Assembly (NCBI RefSeq): GCF_018599185.1
Contig: NZ_JAHFVL010000002.1
Coordinates: forward strand, 1-64,000
Length of the DNA stretch: 64,000 nt
Direction of reading: 5' to 3'
Source of the DNA: Rhodanobacter sp. LX-99
GTDB taxonomy: Bacteria; Pseudomonadota; Gammaproteobacteria; Xanthomonadales; Rhodanobacteraceae
The notes beneath the pieces are model-generated. The model made no database searches. It saw nothing but the letters and a program-made list of their open reading frames with translations, and was not told where the DNA came from. Numbering within the stretch: position 1 is the first letter of the stretch; each line of letters starts with the position of its first letter. This document shows positions 25,417-34,776 of the stretch, in pieces. The position numbers and the translations under genes were made by a program.

Positions 25417-27959
25417 CGCGTTCTCGCATCGGAAACGAACGGCGGGTGCCTGCGTCGCCCCAGCCGGCGCAGGCTTTCCAACCATGCCGTGGCAACACCC
25501 AGCATGGCCGCCACGGCCGCCAGCGCGATGACGCCGGGCAGGGCGAGTGCCATCACGCTGCGGAAAAAGGGTACGCCGATCACGACCGCCAGCATCAGCG
25601 CCACGCCGCCGAACATCCGCGACAGCCAGGGGTTTTTCGCCGGGGTGCGGGCCAGTGCGGGGCGGGACGGGTCGCGGTTGGCCAGGGTCAGCAGGAACAG
25701 GCCGGTCACCAGTGCGATGAACACCGCGCTGCGGCTTTGTGCAGCGTCGAGGTCCTGGCCAAGCAGCAGGCCATAGCCGAGCAGCAGGATGCCGGCGAAG
25801 CCGAGTCCCTGGATCACCGCGTAGCGCAGGTTGGCGGCGGCGAACGGGGAGTCCGACGGTGCGCGCGGCGGTCGCCGCATGATGTCGTCGGCAGCGGGCT
25901 CCGCCTCGAACACCACCGAGCAGGCCGGGTCGATCAGCAGCTCCAGCAGCACGATGTGCACCGGCATCAGCAGTACCGGCCAGTGCAGCAGGGTCGGCAC
26001 CAGCGCCAGCGCGATGATCGGCATGTGCACGGCGAACACGAAGCGGGTGGCCTTGGTGATGTTGTCGTAGATGCGCCGGCCCTGGCGGATCGCGCTGACG
26101 ATGCTGGCGAAGCTGTCGTCCAGCAGCACCAGCGCGGCCGCTTCGCGCGCCACGTCGGTGCCGCGCTCGCCCATCGCGATGCCGACGTCGGCGGCCTTCA
26201 GCGCGGGCGCATCGTTCACGCCGTCGCCGGTCATCGCCACCGCCTCGCCGTCCTCGCGCAGCAGTTGCACCAGGCGCAGCTTCTGCTCGGGCTTGAGCCG
26301 CGCGCACAGGTCGACGTGGCCTAGGCGTTCGCGCAAAGCAGCGTCGCCCAGGGTCGCCATTTCCGCGCCGGTGATCACCTCGGCGCGTTCGCTCAGGCCT
26401 GCCTGACGGGCGATCGCGCGCGCGGTGGCCGGGTGGTCGCCGGTCAGCATGATGATGCGCACGCCGGCGGTGCGGCATTCGGCGATCGCCGCGGGTACCT
26501 CCGGGCGCGGCGGGTCGACGAAGCCGACCAGGCCGAGAAAGCGGAAGTCGAAGTCGTGCTGGCTGCGCGGCCACGCTTCGCCATGCCACTCGCCGCGGGC
26601 CACGCCGAGCACGCGCAGGCCGCGTTCGGCCATGGCTTCGACCTGGCGCAGGATGGCTGCGGCGTCGGCGGCGGACAGGTGGCACAGGTCGATCACCGCC
26701 TCCGGCGCGCCCTTGGTCGCCAGCAGGTGCCGGGTGCGCGCATCGCCGCGGAACACGCGGGTCATCGCCAGGATGTCCGGCGACAGGCCGTACTCGAACT
26801 CGGGCGACCATTCGGCGTGCACGTGCTCGGTGTCGGTGAGCCAGTGCAGCCCGAAGCCCTGGATCGCCTTCTCCATCGGGTCGAACGGATCCAGCGGCGT
26901 CGCCAGCATGGCGAACTCGACCAGCTCGTGGAACGGTTCGGGCAGCTCGGTCGAGTTCTCGTCATGGCAGCTGTCGTCGACCAGGCGCAGCTCGGCGACC
27001 TGCATGCGGTTCTGCGTCAGCGTGCCGGTCTTGTCCACCGCCAGCACCGAGATCGCGCCGAGCGCCTCCACCGCGGGCACGCGCCGGGTCAGCACCTTGT
27101 GCCTGGAGATCCGCCATGCGCCCAGCGCGAGGAACACGGTGAGGATCACCGGGATCTCTTCCGGCAGGATCGCCATGGTCAGCGCGATGCCGGCCAGCAC
27201 GCTCTCCAGCAGGCCGTGCCCGTCCCACAGCCAGCCGAGCAGCGCATACGCCGTGGCCAGCAGCAGTCCGCCGATGGCGAGGTTGCGGATCAGCCGGCGC
27301 GAGGCCTGCTGCAATCCGGATACCGGTTCGACGGTGGACGTGAGCGCCTGGCCGATACGGCCGACGGCGGTGGATTCGGCGACCGCGTGGGTCTCGGCAA
27401 CACCGACGCCCTTGGTCACCACCGTGCTGGCGAACAGCTGGCCGGCGTCGTCGCCCGGCAGCTTGGTGACCGGCACCGCCTCGCCGGTGAGCAGCGACTC
27501 GTTGACATCCAGGTGGCCGTCCAGCAGCACGGCATCGGCGGCGATGCGATCACCCTCATGCAGCACCAGCAGGTCGCCGACCACCACATCGCGCCCGGGC
27601 ACGCGCATTTCCTGGCCGCCGCGGATCACCAGCGCGCGCGGGGCGGACAATTCGCGCAACGACTCCAGCGCGCGCTGGGTCTTGCGCTCCTGCGCCAGCG
27701 TGATGCCGATGACCACGAACACGGCCGACAGCAGGAACGACGCCTCGGCGCGGTCGCCCAGCGCCAGGTACAGGCCGCCGGCGACCAGCAGCATCAGGAA
27801 CATCGGCTCGGTCAGCACGCCGCGGACGATCGCGAACAGGCTCTTGGGCGTGCTGCCCGGCAGCAGGTTCGGGCCGTGTTCGGCCAGTCGCCGCGCGGCT
27901 TCGGCCGGATCAAGCCCGGGGCGGCTGGTGGCCGGTTGCGGTGGCCCTGTTTCGCTCAT
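25413..27959 (-). CDS. Cation-transporting P-type ATPase (P2 class)
   Basis: Protein of 848 residues. It has an N-terminal cation ATPase region (AARRLAEHGPNLLP), the actuator motif NESLLTGEAVPV, the transmembrane PEEIPV motif where calcium pumps have PEGLP, and the phosphorylation motif DKTGTLT with D309. The hinge motif is MTGDGVNDAPALKAADVGIAMG. No N-terminal metal-binding CXXC domain is present, which argues against copper or zinc/cadmium export. The ion could be Ca2+ or Mn2+ or another; the PEE variant leaves it open. It stands between a universal stress protein gene and a beta-CASP hydrolase gene, probably as one operon with the SDR gene. Confidence 0.88.
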   Translation of the reverse strand: MSETGPPQPATSRPGLDPAEAARRLAEHGPNLLPGSTPKSLFAIVRGVLTEPMFLMLLVAGGLYLALGDRAEASFLLSAVFVVIGITLAQERKTQRALESLRELSAPRALVIRGGQEMRVPGRDVVVGDLLVLHEGDRIAADAVLLDGHLDVNESLLTGEAVPVTKLPGDDAGQLFASTVVTKGVGVAETHAVAESTAVGRIGQALTSTVEPVSGLQQASRRLIRNLAIGGLLLATAYALLGWLWDGHGLLESVLAGIALTMAILPEEIPVILTVFLALGAWRISRHKVLTRRVPAVEALGAISVLAVDKTGTLTQNRMQVAELRLVDDSCHDENSTELPEPFHELVEFAMLATPLDPFDPMEKAIQGFGLHWLTDTEHVHAEWSPEFEYGLSPDILAMTRVFRGDARTRHLLATKGAPEAVIDLCHLSAADAAAILRQVEAMAERGLRVLGVARGEWHGEAWPRSQHDFDFRFLGLVGFVDPPRPEVPAAIAECRTAGVRIIMLTGDHPATARAIARQAGLSERAEVITGAEMATLGDAALRERLGHVDLCARLKPEQKLRLVQLLREDGEAVAMTGDGVNDAPALKAADVGIAMGERGTDVAREAAALVLLDDSFASIVSAIRQGRRIYDNITKATRFVFAVHMPIIALALVPTLLHWPVLLMPVHIVLLELLIDPACSVVFEAEPAADDIMRRPPRAPSDSPFAAANLRYAVIQGLGFAGILLLGYGLLLGQDLDAAQSRSAVFIALVTGLFLLTLANRDPSRPALARTPAKNPWLSRMFGGVALMLAVVIGVPFFRSVMALALPGVIALAAVAAMLGVATAWLESLRRLGRRRHPPFVSDARTR

Positions 27960-27996
27960 GCATCGGTCCGGCTGCTACTCGCGCCGAGAATGTCGC

Positions 27997-28434
27997 TCAA
28001 CGGCAAACCAGCACCGGCACGTCGCCGTTGAGGATCACCTTGTGCGTCTCGCTGCCCAGCAGCAGCCGGTCGAAGCCGCGCCAGCCGTGCGAGGCCATCA
28101 CGATCAGGTCGCACTGGTGCTTGCGGGCAGCGCCGACGATGGCGGAGTAGGGTCGCGCATCGACCTCGGAGCTGCTTTCGCAAGAGACGCCGGCGGCCTC
28201 CGCGCGCCGACGCACATCGGCTAGGTAGCGTTCGGCATTGGCGTTGGCTTCCTGGGTGTATGCGGGCTCGTTGGCCTGGACGAACTCGGCGAAATAGGTG
28301 GAAGCGGGGAACGGCGCGATCACATGGAATGCGTACACGCGGGCTCCCAGCCTGGCGGCCAACTCGATACCGGTGTCGACGGCGCGCAGGGACAGTTCGG
28401 AACCGTCGGTGGGCAGCAGGATGTGCTTGAACAT
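27997..28434 (-). CDS. Universal stress protein, single domain
   Basis: Protein of 145 residues, the standard Usp length. It opens with MFKHILLPTDGSELSLRAVD (Asp of the nucleotide site) and ends with CDLIVMASHGWRGFDRLLLGSETHKVILNGDVPVLVCR, which carries the G-x2-G-x9-G[S] style ATP-binding loop. It probably acts as a stress-survival factor. It follows the SDR gene after 27 bases and precedes the P-type ATPase gene by 37 bases, so these genes likely share a transcript driven by the FNR-type site at 29282. Confidence 0.92.
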   Translation of the reverse strand: MFKHILLPTDGSELSLRAVDTGIELAARLGARVYAFHVIAPFPASTYFAEFVQANEPAYTQEANANAERYLADVRRRAEAAGVSCESSSEVDARPYSAIVGAARKHQCDLIVMASHGWRGFDRLLLGSETHKVILNGDVPVLVCR

Positions 28435-28461
28435 GGCGAACTCCTCATACTTGCTCGATAG

Positions 28462-29223
28462 TCAGCGGCAGGTATAGCCGCCATCGATGACCAACTCGCT
28501 GCCGGTCACGAACTTCGACTCGTCGGAGGCGAGGTAGACCGCGCCCCAGGCGATGTCGTCCGGGTCGCCCATGTGACCCAGCGGATGCAGCGCCCCGACC
28601 TCGCGCCGGTGCTGTTCGGGGTCGCCGCCCATGGACGCGATGTGCTGTTCCACCATCGGCGTCCAGATGAAGCCGGGATGGATCGAATTCACCCGGATAT
28701 GGTCGGCGGCGTACAGCAGTGCGTCGGTCTTGCTCATCAGGCGAACCGCGCCCTTGGATGCGTGATACGGCGGCAGGTCGGGCGCGCCGACCAGGCCGTA
28801 GATCGACGACAGGTTGATGACGCTGCCGCCGCCGGCCGCGCGCAGCGGCGCGATCGCGTGCTTGGTGCAGAAGAACACGCCCTTCACGTTGACGGCCTGC
28901 ACGCGGTCCCATTCGGCCTCGGTGAGTTCGTGGGTCGGCTTGTTCGGCCCGGCGATGCCGGCATTGTTGACGAGGACGTCCAGCCGTCCGAACGCGGCCA
29001 CGGCGGCAGTGATCGCCGCGACCACGTCGGCTTCCACCGCGACGTCGGCGTGGAAGTAACGCGCGTCGTCGCCGAACTCGGCGGCCAGCTGCTGTCCCGG
29101 CCCATCGTGCAGGTCGACGATGGCCACCTGCGCGCCGGCTTCCAGCATGCGGCGCACGCAGGCGGCGCCGATGCCCACGGCGCCGCCTGTCACCAATGCC
29201 ACTTTGCCGCTCAATCTGCCCAT
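28462..29223 (-). CDS. Short-chain dehydrogenase/reductase (SDR)
   Basis: Protein of 253 residues, a classical SDR: NAD(P)-binding VALVTGGAVGIGAACV, the NNAG motif in VLVNNAGIAGP, catalytic Ser in INLSSIYGLVG, and Y-x3-K in YHASKGAVRL. The C-terminus SKFVTGSELVIDGGYTCR is typical. The substrate is unknown; cyclic alcohol or glucose dehydrogenases are the closest style. Start 29223 is best because AGGAGG lies 8 bases before it; Met codons further upstream fall in the leader and in the FNR-type site. It is the first gene of the SDR-Usp-ATPase-beta-CASP operon. Confidence 0.88.
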   Translation of the reverse strand: MGRLSGKVALVTGGAVGIGAACVRRMLEAGAQVAIVDLHDGPGQQLAAEFGDDARYFHADVAVEADVVAAITAAVAAFGRLDVLVNNAGIAGPNKPTHELTEAEWDRVQAVNVKGVFFCTKHAIAPLRAAGGGSVINLSSIYGLVGAPDLPPYHASKGAVRLMSKTDALLYAADHIRVNSIHPGFIWTPMVEQHIASMGGDPEQHRREVGALHPLGHMGDPDDIAWGAVYLASDESKFVTGSELVIDGGYTCR

Positions 29224-29281
29224 GGCCATGACCTCCTCGGGGGATTGATGCATAGCATGTGCGCGCCGGCATGCGCCGGTA

Positions 29282-29295
29282 TTGATCGGTGTCAA
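29282..29295 (-). promoter_or_regulatory. FNR-type site upstream of the SDR operon
   Basis: TTGATCGGTGTCAA, a full 10 of 10 match, centred 65.5 bases before the SDR start, the same distance as at ubiU. Likely drives the four-gene stress operon under low oxygen. Confidence 0.65.
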
Positions 29296-29334
29296 GTGGA
29301 GGTCATGCCGGCGCGTCGATGTCGCCGGAACGAA

Positions 29335-29928
29335 TCATTTCAGCCGGGTGCAGGCGGCGGCCTGGGTGGGGCTGGCTGGGGCGCCGCGGATACGGCCGGC
29401 GTTGGAGACCACGACGACGAGCGCATCGCTCGCCTTGGATGGCTGGCAGAACAGCAGGGTGATGTTGCTGCCACTGGCGCTGCCGTCGGGATGGAAACGC
29501 ACGACGTGCCGGCCGCCGCTGCTGTAGATGGCCACTTTTCCCGCGTATCCCTGGCCGACGTGCAGCGGGCTGCCGTCGGGCTGGTCATCGCGATTGCCGT
29601 CGCGGCCGAGCAGCCAGCCGCTCTCCCATCGCGTGGCGCCGCTGCAGCTGCTGCCGTCCCGGGTAGGGCAGAACAGCGTGCGCCTGCCGCTCATGACGGC
29701 AGCCTCGCGGGCATGTTGCAGGGCGGCGATGAAATCGGTCTGGGCCACCCGCAGCTCGTTGCGGCTCAACAATTGCCGCAGTGGCGGGGCGGCGATGCCC
29801 ATGAGTACCGCGATGATGGCGAGCACCATGACCTGCTCGATCAGGGTCACGCCGCACTGCCGGCGCAGTGGCCTGGAATTCCTTGAAACCGACACGGCAT
29901 CGCTTCCTGCGTGGTCCGGGAGGTTCAT
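29335..29928 (-). CDS. Orphan type IV pilin-like protein (GspH/FimT family)
   Basis: About 197 residues from the ATG at 29928; an ATG at 29976 is also in frame. After a basic leader (SRNSRPLRRQCG) comes the prepilin segment VTLIEQVMVLAIIAVLMGIAAPPL, so cleavage before the hydrophobic helix with Glu at position 5 is expected. The family motif for the soluble part is LRVAQTDFIAALQHAREAAVMSGRRTLFCP, as in GspH/FimT pseudopilins. Cysteines at two places could form a disulfide. No other pilus genes are near, so it would work with a type IV pilus or type II system encoded elsewhere. Confidence 0.82.
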   Translation of the reverse strand: MNLPDHAGSDAVSVSRNSRPLRRQCGVTLIEQVMVLAIIAVLMGIAAPPLRQLLSRNELRVAQTDFIAALQHAREAAVMSGRRTLFCPTRDGSSCSGATRWESGWLLGRDGNRDDQPDGSPLHVGQGYAGKVAIYSSGGRHVVRFHPDGSASGSNITLLFCQPSKASDALVVVVSNAGRIRGAPASPTQAAACTRLK

Positions 29929-30048
29929 GCTAGGGCGTTGCCGTCGCCCGGCCAGCAGTCCGGCCGCCACCCGCATGTCGGTTCCTGCTGACGCGTCCTG
30001 TCAGCAGGGGCGATTTAAAATGACCTGTCGCCCCCACATCTGTAGCCG

Positions 30049-32073
<2,025 letters not shown>

Positions 32074-32100
32074 GCCGGCAACCCGGTCGCCGGCGGGATA

Positions 32101-32129
32101 TTGTCGAGCGCCGGCAGCTCCCGTATACT
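32101..32129 (+). promoter_or_regulatory. Sigma-70 promoter of tRNA-Val
   Basis: TTGTCG (32101-32106), a spacer of exactly 17 bases, and TATACT (32124-32129), followed by the GC-rich discriminator GCGCGGC. This is a strong stable-RNA type promoter ending 31 bases before the tRNA. Confidence 0.75.
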
Positions 32130-32160
32130 GCGCGGCTCGCGTGGCCGGTATGCGCGATAC

Positions 32161-32235
32161 GGGCGGTTAGCTCAGCGGTAGAGCACTACCTTGACATGGT
32201 AGGGGTCACAAGTTCGATCCTTGTACCGCCCACCA
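32161..32235 (+). tRNA. tRNA-Val, anticodon GAC
   Basis: 75 bases including an encoded CCA. The acceptor stem GGGCGGT pairs with ACCGCCC. The anticodon stem CTACC/GGTAG encloses loop TTGACAT, giving anticodon GAC (Val). The T arm has the standard GTTCGATCC. All stems pair fully. An integrase fragment begins just beyond its 3' end, so this tRNA is a likely attachment site. Confidence 0.96.
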
Positions 32236-32239
32236 ATTG

Positions 32240-32509
32240 AAATCCAGCAGCGGCGCGGCCCCCAAGGGTCGCGCCGCTGCCGTCTCCGGGCGGCCGATTC
32301 GGCACTGCCCCCGGATTGACCCTGCGGGGCCGAGGTACCTTGGCCGCCAGTTCGGCAAGCCAGGCATCCAGTGCCAACCGAATCTGGCTCAAGTGGTCCG
32401 GGTTGTACTTTGCATACCGTTCCGTGGTCCGATGGCTTTCGCCGCCACGATGGCCCAACTGCTCCGATACCTCCCATCCCGGCATGTGGTGGCCAGGCGA
32501 ATCGCGCAC
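32240..32509 (-). pseudogene. C-terminal fragment of a phage-type tyrosine integrase
   Basis: The frame reads PGWEVSEQLGHRGGESHRTT, then ERYAKYNPDHLSQIRLALDAWLAELAAKVP. This matches the last part of a tyrosine recombinase: the LGH box and the RYAKYNPD segment with the nucleophile Tyr. Everything N-terminal (the catalytic Arg and the core-binding domain) is missing, so it is inactive. It lies right after tRNA-Val, where integrases of tRNA-targeted islands sit, and points toward it. The frame stays open into the tRNA by chance. Confidence 0.7.
32247..32280 (+). terminator. Strong hairpin after tRNA-Val
   Basis: Perfect 11-bp stem (32247-32257 with 32270-32280, arm GCAGCGGCGCG) that extends inward by four more pairs to a CCAA loop. 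No T run follows. It probably ends the tRNA transcript. Confidence 0.55.
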
Positions 32510-32660
32510 TAAGTCAGAACGTGTGAGTCCTCGGGGATCACGTTGAGAAAAGCGGCGGACTGATCCAGGGGCGATGCGTGTTCGAAGGCCTCGCCCTCCT
32601 GCGGACGCTGGATAAAAGGCACGCTCTCAATTTCCTGTCGCCGCCGGGCACGATTTAGCG
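32509..32660 (-). pseudogene. Unidentified 3' gene fragment
   Basis: A short open stretch on the minus strand ending in TAG at 32509-32511. It reads RRRQEIESVPFIQRPQEGEA then FEHASPLDQSAAFLNVIPED and SHVLT. The composition looks like genuine coding sequence, but it has no start and no family I recognise. It stands between the integrase fragment and the toxin-antitoxin genes and is probably another island remnant. The DNA from 32661 to 32877 holds nothing I can support. Confidence 0.35.
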
Positions 32661-32877
32661 CGCCTTGCCTGCACCGAGTACGCGGCGGGTGGTCGATTCA
32701 CGCATGCGTGCATTGAGCCAAAGCCATGCATCGCGAGTTCAGGGTCAAATGGGATCTGCCGATCCGCAGCACCAGCCTAAGCCTCAACGTACAGTTGACG
32801 ACACTGCGGCGCGCAGCAGGCGTCCGGCCGAGGTGGCTGCCTTGTTGCATCCCAGGGCCATGCGTATCAGACGGGGG

Positions 32878-32945
32878 TTGACATGCATGGGTACTACCCG
32901 TAAAAGGGTCATAAATGATCCGTTATTGGCCATATAGGTCATATA
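32878..32945 (+). promoter_or_regulatory. Promoter and operator repeats of the hipBA-type pair
   Basis: TTGACA (32878-32883), a 17-base spacer and TAAAAG (32901-32906) form a good promoter. Inside and after it are repeats: GGGTACTACCC (32889-32899), GGGTCATAAATGATCC (32906-32921), and direct copies GGCCATATA and GGTCATATA (32928-32945). These are likely binding sites of the antitoxin for autorepression. Confidence 0.6.
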
Positions 32946-32951
32946 AGAGCC

Positions 32952-33278
32952 ATGAAACGTCGGGAATCCGATTTTGCCAGCCCTCCCGTCGAAGCCGCCG
33001 GACACCACTTGGGTGCTTTGGTGCGACAGGCACGCGTCGCGCGCAACTGGACCATGGCCGAGCTGGCAGAACGCGCCCGGGTCAGCCTGGCCACGCTCAA
33101 GCGCATCGAGGGCGGTTCGTTGTCGACGTCGCTTGGCGCCTGGCTGGCGGTGTTCGAGCGCGTCGGGCTCATGTCACGTCTGGCGGAGCTTCGCGACCCG
33201 GTTTCCGAGGTTTTGCTCAACGCGACCCGGGCCAAGCGTCCGCGCGGCCGGTCGGCAAAGTCCGATCTGGACTTTTGA
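32952..33278 (+). CDS. HipB-like antitoxin, Xre-family DNA-binding protein
   Basis: Protein of 108 residues with one helix-turn-helix: LGALVRQARVARNWTMAELAERARVSLATLKRIEGGSLSTSL, the layout of Xre/HipB proteins. It ends in a basic tail (RAKRPRGRSAKSDLDF). Three bases separate its stop from the HipA-like gene, so both are co-transcribed. In hip systems HipB neutralises the HipA kinase and represses the operon by binding operator repeats, and such repeats are seen just upstream. It probably came with the island next to tRNA-Val. Confidence 0.85.
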   Translation: MKRRESDFASPPVEAAGHHLGALVRQARVARNWTMAELAERARVSLATLKRIEGGSLSTSLGAWLAVFERVGLMSRLAELRDPVSEVLLNATRAKRPRGRSAKSDLDF

Positions 33279-33281
33279 GAC

Positions 33282-34559
33282 ATGTCTGAGCGCATCGTAT
33301 TCATGCATCTGCCGGGTGAAACCGAGGCAGTGCCTGCGGGTCGGCTGACCATGATCGAGCAGGGCCTGCAGGTGCAGGCCTCACGCTTTGCCTATGGCCG
33401 CCGCTACCTGCAACGCGCCAATGCCGTGCCGGTAGATCCCGTTGCCCTGGCTCTTGCCGACGGCGGCGATGATGCGGATCTGGTGCCACCCGATGGCCTG
33501 GCCCTGTTTGGAGCGCTTCGCGATGCCACCCCCGACGCCTGGGGGCGTCGGGTCATCGAGAACCGGCTCAAGGCACCTCCCAATGGCTTGCCGGAATCGA
33601 CCTATCTGGATCATGCCGGCCCGCACCGCGCAGGTGCGCTGGACGTACGGCCGACACCGACCAGCCGGCCGGCTGACGGTGCGCTGCCATCCGTGATGGA
33701 CCTGGGTCACCTGCTCGATGCCGCAGCTCGTATCGAGGAGGGCGAGCCGGTGCCTGCGCATCTGGAGGTGTTCTTTGCGGGTGGTCCGTCGGTCGGTGGC
33801 GCACGGCCCAAGGCCGTGGTTCGCGTGGGCGATGGCGAATGGATTGCCAAGTTCCCTTCCGTGAATGACCGCTTCAATGTGCCGCTGATCGAATGCGCCA
33901 CCCTGGAGCTGGCTCGCGAAGCGGGACTCGACGTACCCCGCACTAGTATCGAGTCATTGGCCGATGACCGACAGGTCATGCTGATAGAGCGCTTCGATCG
34001 CGTGCCGCTGCCGACGGGTATCGGTCGCCGACACATGGTCAGTGCGCTGACCCTGCTGGCGCTGCACGAGCAGGACTCGCCCGATTCCAGCTACGCCGCG
34101 ATTGCCGATGCGCTGGGTCAGCATGGCGTAGCCGGGAACATCGCGCGCGATCGCCGCGAGCTTTATGCCCGCATGGTCTTCAATATCCTGGTGACCAATG
34201 ACGATGACCACCTGCGCAACCATGCCTTTCTCTACGATGAAAAGGCCGAAGGCTGGCGCCTCAGTCCACTGTACGATGTGGTGCCCAAGCCACAGGCGGC
34301 ACAGGAACGCATGCTGCATCTTTCCGTCGGGCCGCAGGGCCGGGTCGCACGGCTGGACAACGCGCTGGCGGGCGCGGGGCGCTTTGGCCTGCTGCCACCG
34401 GATGCGGCCGCGATTGTGGATCGCGTCGTGAGAGCGGTGCGAAGCTGGCGGGACACATTCGAACGGTTGGGCGTATCGACACGCGATTGTGACCGGGTGA
34501 GCAGCGCCTTCCGGCGCGCCGGCGACATCGGCATGCGGGAGGTGGAACGATATCTCTAG
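33282..34559 (+). CDS. HipA-like toxin kinase
   Basis: Protein of 425 residues. HipA toxins are Ser/Thr kinases that inactivate glutamyl- or other tRNA synthetases and cause growth arrest. Kinase elements are visible: the Gly-rich FAGGPSVGGARPK at about residue 166, the ATP-binding Lys in GEWIAKFPS, the catalytic loop VTNDDDHLRNHAF at about 305 and the metal-binding LSPLYDVVP at about 328. The N-terminal HipA domain (VPAGRLTMIEQG and FGALRDATPDAWGRRVI) is complete, so the gene looks intact. The target is unknown. Its last bases overlap a broken lipoprotein gene on the other strand. Confidence 0.88.
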   Translation: MSERIVFMHLPGETEAVPAGRLTMIEQGLQVQASRFAYGRRYLQRANAVPVDPVALALADGGDDADLVPPDGLALFGALRDATPDAWGRRVIENRLKAPPNGLPESTYLDHAGPHRAGALDVRPTPTSRPADGALPSVMDLGHLLDAAARIEEGEPVPAHLEVFFAGGPSVGGARPKAVVRVGDGEWIAKFPSVNDRFNVPLIECATLELAREAGLDVPRTSIESLADDRQVMLIERFDRVPLPTGIGRRHMVSALTLLALHEQDSPDSSYAAIADALGQHGVAGNIARDRRELYARMVFNILVTNDDDHLRNHAFLYDEKAEGWRLSPLYDVVPKPQAAQERMLHLSVGPQGRVARLDNALAGAGRFGLLPPDAAAIVDRVVRAVRSWRDTFERLGVSTRDCDRVSSAFRRAGDIGMREVERYL

Positions 34560-34738
34560 GAGCTCGCCGCAAGGGATGCGTTTCGGCGGTCAGCACCACC
34601 TGGTCGAGGTCCAGTGCGGCCTGCGCGTCGGTCATCGCCGCGTCTGTCGCGATGGCCTTGGGTTCGGGGGAGGGGCGGCGCCTTCGCAGCGCAGGCGGCG
34701 CAGAGTGCGGCGAGCAGCAGGGGAGCGATTTTCTTCAT
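34556..34738 (-). pseudogene. Broken small lipoprotein gene at the island edge
   Basis: The start is convincing: MKKIAPLLLAALCAACAAKAPPLP has a lipobox (LCAAC) and follows a normal signal. After a C-rich run the frame turns into Arg-rich nonsense, while a neighbouring frame continues sensibly as EPKAIATDAAMTDAQAALDL then DQVVLTAETHPLRR. A frameshift near 34670 is the simplest reading, and the 3' end is cut where hipA ends. It follows the mannose isomerase gene on the same strand. A sequencing error in the C run is the alternative. Confidence 0.5.
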
Positions 34739-34776
34739 CGGATTCGTTTCGACTCGATTGGGGCGATGCGTGCGGG

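Noticed and set aside
32172..32237. Protein reading through the tRNA-Val gene
   Set aside because: It is the antisense of the tRNA and only an open continuation of the integrase fragment frame.
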